A stretch of 64,000 nucleotides of DNA, from assembly GCF_002959965.1 (NCBI RefSeq), contig NZ_PREV01000026.1, positions 565,501 through 629,500 on the forward strand, in the 5' to 3' direction. Made by a program: the position numbers and the translations under genes. The stretch comes from Microbulbifer pacificus (GTDB lineage: Bacteria; Pseudomonadota; Gammaproteobacteria; Pseudomonadales; Cellvibrionaceae). Position 1 is the first letter of the stretch; each line of letters starts with the position of its first letter. The notes under the pieces are model-generated. The model saw nothing but the letters and a program-made list of their open reading frames with translations. It was not told the DNA's origin and searched no databases. Shown here piece after piece: positions 9,693-17,245 of the stretch.

Positions 9693-10088
9693 TCACACAC
9701 CTGACGAATAGCAGCGCAGGCCTTCGCCGTAAATCCAACAGCGCCCCTCTTCCGGACAGGGAGCGTCCATGGTCAGCGGTGCACTCCCCGCAGGGCACTG
9801 GGGCGCGATACCGGCGGTACACCAGTTGCCGGTATCCAGCTGATAACAGACGTTGTCGCCGGTGAGGCAAGTACTCGATGTCGGGATCTGGGTGTCGCCA
9901 GCAAAGCAGTTGCGGGGATACAGCGGTGTCAGATTTTCGGGCAGGCGCCCCTGGTAATAGGTTGCGGGAGAGCCGGTCAGGTCGCACCAGAAACCGTCGA
10001 GGCTTTTCACATTGTCAATGTTGCTGGCAGTACCGGCACAACCGACAAAAAAAGCCGCGACAAACGGGGCAATCAGGCGCAATTTCAT
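9693..10088 (-). CDS. Small cysteine-rich lipoprotein with two Cys4 repeats
   Basis: 131 residues starting MKLRLIAPFV, with AGAGGATG upstream; an in-frame start six codons earlier is less likely. The signal sequence ends at lipobox FVGC (Cys17). The mature protein contains two tandem stretches of about 30 residues, each with four similarly spaced cysteines. The second reads CP-x5-L-x5-CP-x4-C-x5-G-x-R-C and matches the single copy in the next lipoprotein at the same spacing. An even number of cysteines in an exported protein suggests disulfide-bonded mini-domains. No known family is recognised and the function is unknown. It is last in a minus-strand run of three small lipoproteins. Confidence 0.75.
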   Translation of the reverse strand: MKLRLIAPFVAAFFVGCAGTASNIDNVKSLDGFWCDLTGSPATYYQGRLPENLTPLYPRNCFAGDTQIPTSSTCLTGDNVCYQLDTGNWCTAGIAPQCPAGSAPLTMDAPCPEEGRCWIYGEGLRCYSSGV

Positions 10089-10147
10089 TTCACATCCTCT
10101 GTGCATATATTGGGGCTTCCCGCCCCCAATCCCATCAATTCGCGGGC

Positions 10148-10420
10148 TTACTTCTCGTACACGATACAGCGGCGTCCGCCGGAAATTTCATAGCACTGGG
10201 CCGTAGCCGGGCAGATGGAACCCGGCGCCAGCTCCTCGGCATCACCGGGGCAACCGCTGTAATTGGTTTTCTGTTGCGCGTGCGCCGGCGCGCGGGGAAT
10301 AGGCGCACTGTTAGGGTAGACCACCTGATCACGCACACTACTGGTTCCGCAGCCGGTGAGTAACGAAGTGGAAAGTGTGGCCGCCGCCAACAGCGGAAGA
10401 ATCATTACTCGTGCGCGCAT
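10148..10420 (-). CDS. Small cysteine-rich lipoprotein with one Cys4 repeat
   Basis: 90 residues from the ATG preceded by AGGAGGCTAC, an ideal ribosome binding site that decides the start. The signal peptide ends at lipobox LLTGC (Cys24). A Pro- and Ala-rich linker leads to a C-terminal Cys4 module (SGCPGDAEELAPGSICPATA, then QCYEISGGRRC) with the same spacing as the C-terminal module of the neighbouring lipoprotein. Function unknown; probably a periplasm- or surface-exposed small protein. The 59-base gap to the downstream gene suggests co-transcription. Confidence 0.75.
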   Translation of the reverse strand: MRARVMILPLLAAATLSTSLLTGCGTSSVRDQVVYPNSAPIPRAPAHAQQKTNYSGCPGDAEELAPGSICPATAQCYEISGGRRCIVYEK

Positions 10421-10448
10421 GTAGCCTCCTGACAAAAGCCCTGATTCT

Positions 10449-10473
10449 GCGGCCTCCCACAATGGGAGGCCGC
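10449..10473. other. Hairpin between small lipoprotein genes
   Basis: An 11-bp perfect inverted repeat (10449-10459 and 10463-10473) with a 3-base loop lies between the second and third lipoprotein genes. On the minus strand no T-run follows it, so it is not a standard intrinsic terminator in the direction of these genes. An mRNA-stabilising or attenuating role is possible. Confidence 0.55.
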
Positions 10474-10501
10474 GCCGAAAAAATCCGGTTATGCCCGGAA
10501 A

Positions 10502-10771
10502 TCAGTAAACCCGCATCACCGGGAAGAACCAGCAGGCGGAGCCTACTTTGGTGTGCTCAACCTCGGTAGAACACTGACGACTGGCCGCCGGTGGCGCAGA
10601 AGTATTTGGCAGATAATTGCCCACTTCCACAAAATCCGCGGTTTGACTCTTGTCGTCCGGATTGAAAAAAAACGGGTCGTAACTGTGTTCGTTATCAAAG
10701 GGGACAAATATACAGCCTTGTAAGCACAGCGTGGCACCCATTGCCACCACTGCGATCCCTGCGCGATTCAT
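10502..10771 (-). CDS. Small lipoprotein, probably related to the two preceding ones
   Basis: 89 residues with a clear signal peptide and lipobox (CLQGC, Cys20). The mature part is acidic and aromatic near its start (CIFVPFDNEHSYDPFFFNPD). It ends in SACWFFPVMRVY, which resembles the end of the Cys4 module next door (RCWIYGEGLRCY) but keeps only two of the four cysteines. It is first in the three-gene minus-strand run. Function unknown; the family link is by eye and weaker than between the other two. Confidence 0.65.
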   Translation of the reverse strand: MNRAGIAVVAMGATLCLQGCIFVPFDNEHSYDPFFFNPDDKSQTADFVEVGNYLPNTSAPPAASRQCSTEVEHTKVGSACWFFPVMRVY

Positions 10772-10979
10772 GACGACTACCTCGCGATTCGCTTTCCATC
10801 ACATCAGCAGGTTCGGAACATCCTCTTCCGATCCACGATTGCCGTACCTACAGTTTAGTACTCGGGACGTGTTCGACGACGCTGTACAGCTTTTAACCAG
10901 AATTAAATGCGCGGGAATCAACGTCGACAGGATTTCCGCGACAACTGGCAAGCAGGATCAATGGACCACGGATGAGTTC
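10772..10979. other. Non-coding stretch upstream of the lipoprotein genes
   Basis: No supported gene. It must hold the promoter of the minus-strand lipoprotein genes. An open plus-strand frame passes through it but has no family resemblance here; only the 3' part of that frame, from about 10980, resembles a known protein. Confidence 0.4.
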
Positions 10980-11123
10980 GACCCCATTCACTCCGGGGTG
11001 CTGGCGGCGACCCTGTTCACGGTTTTCACAGTGCCGGTAGCATACGATTTGCTGGTGCGTCACACCGGTTCCCGGGGCGAGATAAAACGCGGGCGCCCCC
11101 CTTTCCGATCGCCGGCAAGCTGA
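10980..11123 (+). pseudogene. Remnant of the C-terminus of an RND efflux pump
   Basis: The translated stretch PIHSGVLAATLFTVFTVPVA followed by YDLLVRHTGSRGEIKR reads like the last membrane helix and cytoplasmic tail of an RND pump, where forms such as TLFVVPVxYxLLxRxTGSpGE are usual. Nothing upstream in frame resembles the other thousand residues, and there is no plausible start. It is not a copy of the local pump end (VTLFGLLLTPVFYVALRTLA), so a second, different RND gene was probably lost here by deletion. Confidence 0.6.
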
Positions 11124-11250
11124 TAATCTAACGTCGCGCATTCAGCATTCGTTAAGCGGGCGTTGCGCAGACTGCCGCAACCTCTTCGCGCTGGAGAGGT
11201 TTGTCGATTTACCGGCCTAGTCCAATAACAACAATCCAGAGGAAATCGCC

Positions 11251-12048
11251 ATGTCACTGTCCGCCCCGTCCAAAGTACTGATCCTTGTGACCAGTGCGCT
11301 AATCAGCAGTCAACTCACCGCCGCGGAGCCGGCGAAAACCGAAACCACGACAAAATCCGTGGCGCATACCCAAATTTCCAACCTGCCGATCACGCCCGTG
11401 TTAAAAACGGAAAAGCCGGAAGAGAAATCCACGCAAAAGGTTGTTGCCGTCAAACCGAAAGCTGCGGTAACTCTGAAAAATATCCAGCTTTCCCCTGCCC
11501 AGCTACCTATACAGAATCAACCGTCGATTCAAAAGCAGCCGCGGCCCGCCAATGCCAATTTGTTACTGGCGGAGCAGATCAAATCCAATCCCCGCCTGCG
11601 CCCACTTACACCAGCCAAATTTGAACCCCGGCGCCCGAACTACGACTGCGCCAAAGGCGACAATGATCGGGATGGCGATGGCAGCATGGCCATCGAATGT
11701 GGCGGCAATGACTGTGACGACTACAATCCCAGGCGCTACCCCGGTGCCATCGAGGTGTGCGACGATCGCGGTCTGGATGAAGACTGCGATATATCCACCG
11801 CCGGCCTGCGCGATGCGGACGCCGACGGACATATCGATATGATGTGTTTCAACACGACGGACTCAGGACAACTGAAATTCGCCGACACCTACCCGGATTG
11901 CGACGACGCCAATCCCAAGGTCAATCCGCTGCGCGACGACATCTGCAACAACCGCGACGATGACTGCGATGGCTTTATTGATGAGGATATTTGCCCGGAT
12001 GTTTGCCCCACCAGCCAGATGCGCGGCAGCTGTGTGGCCAACCAGTGA
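11251..12048 (+). CDS. Secreted protein with MopE-type putative metal-binding repeats
   Basis: 265 residues with an N-terminal signal sequence (about 1-25) and AGAGGAAA before the ATG. Residues 30-130 are a low-complexity Lys/Pro/Gln linker. Residues 135-260 hold Asp/Cys-rich MopE-type motifs (NDRDGDGSMAIECGGNDCDD, then NPRRYPGAIEVCDDRGLDED; PDCDDANPKVNPLRDDICNN, then RDDDCDGFIDEDIC). Such repeats are seen in the copper-binding MopE of methanotrophs and in many secreted proteins, where Ca2+ binding by the DxDxDG loops is also expected. There is no catalytic domain, so it may act as a surface or extracellular metal binder. Confidence 0.8.
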   Translation: MSLSAPSKVLILVTSALISSQLTAAEPAKTETTTKSVAHTQISNLPITPVLKTEKPEEKSTQKVVAVKPKAAVTLKNIQLSPAQLPIQNQPSIQKQPRPANANLLLAEQIKSNPRLRPLTPAKFEPRRPNYDCAKGDNDRDGDGSMAIECGGNDCDDYNPRRYPGAIEVCDDRGLDEDCDISTAGLRDADADGHIDMMCFNTTDSGQLKFADTYPDCDDANPKVNPLRDDICNNRDDDCDGFIDEDICPDVCPTSQMRGSCVANQ

Positions 12049-12141
12049 TTCACTGACCTGGTCGTTGTTGAAGCCGAACAGATACAGCGCCGCGTCCAGA
12101 CCGAATGGCTCTATGGCCTTGGGCACCGTGGCGCGCACTTT

Positions 12142-12225
12142 GGGAATCAAAGGGATCAGCAATCAAAATCCATGGGGGCAGTGTCATTGATTTTTTGCCC
12201 CCGACTGTGCCCCTTTGATCCCTGG
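12142..12225. repeat. Nested imperfect palindrome, REP/RAYT-like scar
   Basis: Inner arms GGGGGCA (12174-12180) and TGCCCCC (12196-12202) enclose GTGTCATTGATTTTT. Outer arms around 12142-12154 (GGGAATCAAAGGG) and 12210-12222 (CCCCTTTGATCCC) are nearly complementary. Sequences of this look are common next to REP-associated tyrosine transposases, but no transposase gene is present. A short open minus-strand stretch at about 12055-12162 (AIEPFGLDAALYLFGFNNDQ) could be a remnant but is not recognised. Confidence 0.45.
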
Positions 12226-12282
12226 TTTTTTAGTGGATGCCATTGGGTGGCGAAATTTTCAACATCCCTGACACAAAAAACG

Positions 12283-12330
12283 CCCATAAAAAAACGCCGA
12301 GGGGTTAACCCCTCGGCGTTTTTTTATGGG
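12283..12330. terminator. Bidirectional intrinsic terminator
   Basis: A perfect 48-base palindrome: a GC-rich stem (ACGCCGAGGGG and its complement) around TTAA, flanked by an A7 run on the left and a T7 run on the right. It is therefore an intrinsic terminator on both strands, ending aceF from the right and the MopE-like gene from the left. Confidence 0.93.
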
Positions 12331-12347
12331 CTGCGATAATCGCGAAA

Positions 12348-14003
12348 CTAGAGCAATAGTTTACGCACGTCGCCAAGCACCGCGGCCAGGTAGGTCAGGA
12401 AGCGACCGGCGTCGCCACCGTTCACCGCGCGGTGATCGTAGGACAGCGCCAGCGGCAGCATCTGCCGCGGCACGAATTCCTTGCCGTTCCACTCCGGGCG
12501 CACCGCCAGTTTGGACACACCGAGGATACCCACTTCCGGCGCATTCACGATCGGGGTAAAACCGGTGCCGCCGATGGCACCAAGGCTGGAAATGGTGAAG
12601 CAGGCACCCTGCATATCACGGGGTTTCAGCTTGCCATCGCGCGCGGCCAGCGCCATGGTGGTGGCCTCTTCCGCCAGCTCGTACAGACCCTTCTTGTCCA
12701 CGTCGCGGATCACCGGGACCATCAGGCCTTTCGGCGTGTCCACCGCCATACCGATGTGTACATAATCCTTGTGTACGATGTGCTCGCCATCGTTGTGCAG
12801 GGATACGTTGAAGCTCGGTACTTCGCGCAGTGCAGCTGCCGCCGCTTTCAGCAGGAAGGGCACCGGTGTCAGTTTCACGCCGCGCTTTTCCGCTTCCGCT
12901 TTCATGGACTTGCGGAATTCTTCCAGCTCGGTGATATCCGCATCGTCGAACTGGGTGACGTGGGGCACGTTCAGCCAGTTGCGGACCATGTTGGCCGCGG
13001 TGAGCTTGTGAATCTTGCTCATGGGTTCGGTGCGCACCGGGCCGAACTGGCTGAAGTCGATCTCCGGCATCGGCGCAATGCCGATGCTGCCGCCAACACC
13101 GCTGGCCGCACCGCTCTCGGCCTTCTTCACCTGCTCTTTGATGTAGGCGTTCAGGTCGTCTTTGGTCACGCGGTTGCGCGGGCCGGTGGGCTTGACCTTG
13201 TTCAGGGTAACACCCAACTCACGCGCGAGTTTGCGCACAGCGGGACCGGCGTAGACCTCCGCGGAGGGGGAGTGATCGCGCTCCAGGTGATGATCTTTCT
13301 GGGGAGCGGCCGGTGGTTCTTGTGAGAGCGCGGATGGCTCCTGTGACGCCACTGGTGCCGGGGCCGGAGCTGCAGCCGGAGCGGAGGCAGCCGGTGCTTC
13401 GACAGCGCCTGCCGCCTGGGCCTTCATCACGCCGATCACGTCACCGGTGGATACCTTGTCACCCACCTTCACAGACAGGGACACAATGACGCCCGCAGCC
13501 GGAGAGGGAACATCCATGGAGGCCTTGTCGCCCTCCACCACGATCAGGGAATCGCCCTCACCCACTTCGTCGCCGGCGGCCACGGAGAGTTCGATCACGT
13601 CCACGGAATCGGCACCGCCGAGATCCGGAATCACGATATCCATCTCTTTGGCGACCCCCGCGGGCGCCGCTGCGGGTGCCGGCGCCGGAGCGGGCGCTGC
13701 GGCCGGAGCCGGCGCAGACTCGGCAACCGGGGCCGCTTCTTCCGCTTTTTCTTCCGATGCGTCGCCGGCGACTTCGATCTCGCCGATCACATCGCCTTCG
13801 GAGATCTTGTCGCCCACCTTGACGGAGATGCTCAGGATCTTGCCGGCCAGCGGCGCGGGCACGTCCATGGAGGCCTTGTCGCCTTCGACGACAATCAGCG
13901 CATCCTCTTCCGCCACCGTGTCACCCACGGCGACGGCGATTTCAATGACATCGACCTTATCGGCACCGCCGAGATCGGGCACTTTTATGACTTGTTTTGC
14001 CAT
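12348..14003 (-). CDS. aceF: Pyruvate dehydrogenase E2, dihydrolipoamide acetyltransferase
   Basis: 551 residues. Two lipoyl domains carry the modified Lys in EGDKASMDVP at Lys43 and Lys160, separated by Ala/Pro-rich hinges. The E1/E3-binding domain (about 245-290) contains AGPAVRKLARELGVTLNKVK. The catalytic domain ends with SYDHRAVNGGDAGRFL, whose His is the transacetylase residue; Asn where E. coli has Asp is also usual in Pseudomonas AceF. It moves the acetyl group from E1 to CoA, feeding the TCA cycle. It lies 25 bases after aceE, with AAGGAG before the start, and ends at a strong terminator. No E3 gene is nearby. Confidence 0.97.
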   Translation of the reverse strand: MAKQVIKVPDLGGADKVDVIEIAVAVGDTVAEEDALIVVEGDKASMDVPAPLAGKILSISVKVGDKISEGDVIGEIEVAGDASEEKAEEAAPVAESAPAPAAAPAPAPAPAAAPAGVAKEMDIVIPDLGGADSVDVIELSVAAGDEVGEGDSLIVVEGDKASMDVPSPAAGVIVSLSVKVGDKVSTGDVIGVMKAQAAGAVEAPAASAPAAAPAPAPVASQEPSALSQEPPAAPQKDHHLERDHSPSAEVYAGPAVRKLARELGVTLNKVKPTGPRNRVTKDDLNAYIKEQVKKAESGAASGVGGSIGIAPMPEIDFSQFGPVRTEPMSKIHKLTAANMVRNWLNVPHVTQFDDADITELEEFRKSMKAEAEKRGVKLTPVPFLLKAAAAALREVPSFNVSLHNDGEHIVHKDYVHIGMAVDTPKGLMVPVIRDVDKKGLYELAEEATTMALAARDGKLKPRDMQGACFTISSLGAIGGTGFTPIVNAPEVGILGVSKLAVRPEWNGKEFVPRQMLPLALSYDHRAVNGGDAGRFLTYLAAVLGDVRKLLL

Positions 14004-14028
14004 GTCTCTACTCCTTACTCAGCGGGTG

Positions 14029-16698
14029 TTAAACCAGGCGCGGGTTAACTTTTTCCGCGTCGATGTTCAGCTTCTTGATGGCCGCGGCCACTTCACTGGC
14101 ATCGATCACACCCTGCTTGGCCAGGCCGGTCAGCGCAGCAATGGTCACATAGTTGCGGTCCACTTCGAAGAAGCGGCGCAGCTGCTCGCGGCTGTCGGAG
14201 CGGCCGAAGCCGTCGGTGCCGAGCGCAATCACATCGCCGTCGATAAACTCGCGCAGTGGTTCCACATAGGCGCGGATGTAGTCGGTGGAGATGATCACCG
14301 GAGTCTCGTTGCCTTCGAACTGTTCGCTAACCCACGCTTTGCGCGGGCTCTCGGTCGGGTGCAGCATGTTCCAGCGCGCCACGTCCTGAGCCTCACGGGA
14401 AGCTTCGTTGGCAGAGGTCAGGTTCCATACGTCGGAGGTCACACCGAACTGGTCGGCGAGGATATCCGCGGCAGCCAGTACTTCGCGCAGGATGGAACCG
14501 GCGCCCACCAGCTGAACATGCTTTTTCGCCGCCTTGCCTTTACCGGCCTTGCGGGAGTTGGCTTCCAGCTTGTAGATACCGCGGATGATGCCCTCTTCCA
14601 CGCCCTGCGGCATTTCCGGCTGCAGGTAGTTTTCGTTTTCGATGGTGACGTAGTAGAAGAGGTTCTTCTGCTCTTCGTACATCTCCTTCAGGCCGTGACG
14701 GACGATTACCGCCAGGTCGTAGCCGTAGGCCGGGTCGTAGCTCTTACAGTTCGGGATGGTGCCGGACAGCACGAGGCTGTGGCCGTCCTGGTGCTGCAGA
14801 CCTTCGCCGTTCAGGGTGGTACGGCCGGCGGTGGCGCCCACGAGGAAGCCGCGCGCCTGCATGTCACCCGCGGCCCACGCCAGGTCACCAATGCGCTGGA
14901 AACCGAACATGGAGTAGTAGATGTAGAACGGCACCATCGGCACGCCGTGGTTGCTGTAGGCGGTCGCCAAAGCCATCCACGCGGACATGGCACCGGCTTC
15001 GTTGATGCCCTCTTCCAGCACCTGGCCTTTCTTGTCTTCCTTGTAATACATAATCTGGCCGTGGTCGACCGGCGTGTATTTCTGGCCCTGGGAAGAGTAG
15101 ATACCCAGCTGACGGAACAGACCTTCCATACCGAAGGTACGGGCTTCGTCCGGCACGATCGGCGCCACGTTCTGCCCCATATTCTTGTCTTTTACCAGCA
15201 CCGACAGCAGACGCACGAACGCCATGGTGGTGGAGATCTCGCGGTCGCCGGAGCCTTTGGTGACGGCACTGAACGCATCCAGTTCCGGAATCTTCAGCTT
15301 CGCCACTTCCGTGCTGCGGGACGGCACCGGCCCACCCAGCGCTTTGCGACGCTCGGCCATGTACTTCATTTCCGGGCTATCGGGAGACGGACGGTAGTAG
15401 GGGACCTCTTCGATCTCCTTGTCGGTCAGCGGAATCGCGAAGCGGTCGCGGAAGCGCTTCAGCGCCTCGGTGTCCATCTTCTTCACGTTGTGGGTGTCCA
15501 TCGCCGCTTCACCGGCAGCACCCAGGCCATAGCCTTTTACGGTCTGCGCCAGGATCACGGTGGGCTTGCCCTTGCTGGCCATGGCTTCGGCGTAGGCCGC
15601 GTACACCTTGTAGGGGTCGTGGCCACCGCGGTTCAGCTTCATGATCTCTTCGTCGGACATGTCCTTGACCATTTCCAGCAGTTCGGGGTACTTGCCGAAG
15701 AAATGCTCGCGGGTGTAGGCGCCGCCGTTGGCCTTGAAGTTCTGCATCTCGCCATCGACGGTCTCGTCCATAACCTTTTGCAGCAGACCCTTGTCGTCCT
15801 TCTCGAACAACGGGTCCCACAGACGGCCCCACAGCACCTTGATCACGTTCCAGCCGGCGCCGCGGAATACACCTTCCAGCTCCTGCACGATCTTGCCGTT
15901 GCCGCGCACCGGGCCATCCAGACGCTGCAGGTTACAGTTGACCACGAACACCAGGTTTTCCAGGTTCTCGCGGCCAGCCAGGGCGATAGCACCGAGGGAT
16001 TCCGGCTCGTCACACTCGCCGTCACCGAGGAATGCCCACACCTTGCGATCACCGCGCGGGGACAGGCCGCGGGCAGACAGGTAGCGCATGATGTGCGCCT
16101 GGTAGATCGCCTGGATCGGGCCGAGGCCCATGGATACGGTGGGGAACTGCCAGTAATCCGGCATCAGCCACGGGTGCGGGTAGGAAGAGAGCCCCTGGCC
16201 ATTCACTTCGCGTCGGAAGTTGTCCAGTTTGTCTTCGTCGAAACGGCCTTCAAGATAGGAGCGGGCGTAGATACCCGGCGCGCTGTGGCCCTGGAAGAAA
16301 ATCAGGTCGCCACGCTCTTCGCCCTCATTGCCGCGGAAGAAGTAGTTGAAAGCAACGTCGTACAGGGTGGCCGCGGAGGAGAAACTCGCGATGTGGCCGC
16401 CCAGGCTGTCGCTGTTGGAGTTGGCGCGCACCACCATGGCCAGCGCATTCCAGCGGATCAGGGAGCGGATACGGCGCTCCATGAACAGGTCGCCGGGCAT
16501 GCGCTTTTCCGCCTGCACCGGAATGGTATTGCGGTACGGGGTAGTGATGGCCGCCGGCAGCTGAACGCCAATATTGGTGGCGCGATCAGACAGCTGCTTG
16601 ATCAGGAACGCCGCGCGCTCCTTGCCGCTGTGACGGATCACCGCCTGCAGCGCATCCAGCCATTCCTGCGTTTCCTGAATGTCGGTTTCTTCGTGCAT
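14029..16698 (-). CDS. aceE: Pyruvate dehydrogenase E1 (homodimeric AceE type)
   Basis: 889 residues from the ATG at 16698, preceded by GAGGAG; this matches the E. coli protein (887) in length and N-terminus (EETDIQETQEWLDALQAVIR). An upstream start would add 23 unlikely residues. The thiamine-diphosphate motif GDGECDEPES...NCNLQRLDG is intact, as are the YYKEDKKGQVLEEGINEAGA region and the C-terminal domain. It decarboxylates pyruvate and acetylates the lipoyl groups of AceF. First gene of the aceEF operon; a possible GntR-type operator lies about 380 bases upstream. Confidence 0.97.
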   Translation of the reverse strand: MHEETDIQETQEWLDALQAVIRHSGKERAAFLIKQLSDRATNIGVQLPAAITTPYRNTIPVQAEKRMPGDLFMERRIRSLIRWNALAMVVRANSNSDSLGGHIASFSSAATLYDVAFNYFFRGNEGEERGDLIFFQGHSAPGIYARSYLEGRFDEDKLDNFRREVNGQGLSSYPHPWLMPDYWQFPTVSMGLGPIQAIYQAHIMRYLSARGLSPRGDRKVWAFLGDGECDEPESLGAIALAGRENLENLVFVVNCNLQRLDGPVRGNGKIVQELEGVFRGAGWNVIKVLWGRLWDPLFEKDDKGLLQKVMDETVDGEMQNFKANGGAYTREHFFGKYPELLEMVKDMSDEEIMKLNRGGHDPYKVYAAYAEAMASKGKPTVILAQTVKGYGLGAAGEAAMDTHNVKKMDTEALKRFRDRFAIPLTDKEIEEVPYYRPSPDSPEMKYMAERRKALGGPVPSRSTEVAKLKIPELDAFSAVTKGSGDREISTTMAFVRLLSVLVKDKNMGQNVAPIVPDEARTFGMEGLFRQLGIYSSQGQKYTPVDHGQIMYYKEDKKGQVLEEGINEAGAMSAWMALATAYSNHGVPMVPFYIYYSMFGFQRIGDLAWAAGDMQARGFLVGATAGRTTLNGEGLQHQDGHSLVLSGTIPNCKSYDPAYGYDLAVIVRHGLKEMYEEQKNLFYYVTIENENYLQPEMPQGVEEGIIRGIYKLEANSRKAGKGKAAKKHVQLVGAGSILREVLAAADILADQFGVTSDVWNLTSANEASREAQDVARWNMLHPTESPRKAWVSEQFEGNETPVIISTDYIRAYVEPLREFIDGDVIALGTDGFGRSDSREQLRRFFEVDRNYVTIAALTGLAKQGVIDASEVAAAIKKLNIDAEKVNPRLV

Positions 16699-17245
16699 CA
16701 AATGCTCCTCGGCGAAAGTGCGACGTCGAGTCGGTGTTTTTTTATGGTCAGAATTTTTGCTGCGCAACAGTACATCAAGCGTGGGAGTTTACCCGCGCTC
16801 TGAACACCCACTCGCCAATTCGCCGCCAATAATGGCGGAAAAGCAGCATTGGCTGCTCAGAGATTCAGCACAGGGGTACGTTCAGTGGAACTGTGCGACC
16901 TGAATACCGCTGGTAAGGAAACTCTGGAGCGAGTCCCTGAACCAGCTCGACATGAATTCAGCGTTGAATTCGAAAGTGCATGCGGGGCCAGTCAAGTGGA
17001 AAGCAGACCAGTTTCAGCACCATACGCGCTGTAACTGTCCTCAAATAACAGGCTCGAGCAAGCAAGCGGAGGCGATTGTAGTATTACTACAAGCGATTTA
17101 CCAGATAGGACGATTAGTAACAAATAAAACCAAATTGCAAAACAAATATTTGCTTAATCAACAAAACCCCGGAACCATTTAAGGCAATAGCCGGTAATTC
17201 CGTTACAAAATAAAGTCCGAAATTTCGATTTCGGTCACGTTTTTC
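16699..17245. promoter_or_regulatory. Intergenic region upstream of aceEF
   Basis: 547 bases between the aceE start and the 3' end of the RstB-like kinase gene, which is transcribed in the same direction. It must hold the aceEF promoter. No coding potential was found. The section about 17075-17180 is clearly AT-richer than its surroundings and contains one clean palindrome, listed separately. No intrinsic terminator for the kinase operon was recognised. Confidence 0.5.
17076..17092. promoter_or_regulatory. Candidate GntR/FadR-subfamily operator (PdhR-like)
   Basis: TTGTAGTATTACTACAA is a perfect odd palindrome with 8-base arms around a central T. It fits the TnGTnnnACnA core recognised by FadR-subfamily GntR regulators, which include PdhR, the pyruvate-sensing repressor of aceEF in E. 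coli. It lies about 380 bases upstream of aceE, farther than usual, and no pdhR gene is in the window. Confidence 0.4.

Noticed and set aside
10731..11123. 130-residue plus-strand gene
   Set aside because: Only the last 48 residues resemble a protein family (RND C-terminus); the start lies inside the opposite lipoprotein gene. Listed as a remnant instead.
13447..16803. Very long plus-strand open frame of 1118 codons
   Set aside because: It is antisense to aceF and aceE, which are unmistakable; high GC leaves the opposite frame open. Its translation resembles no family.
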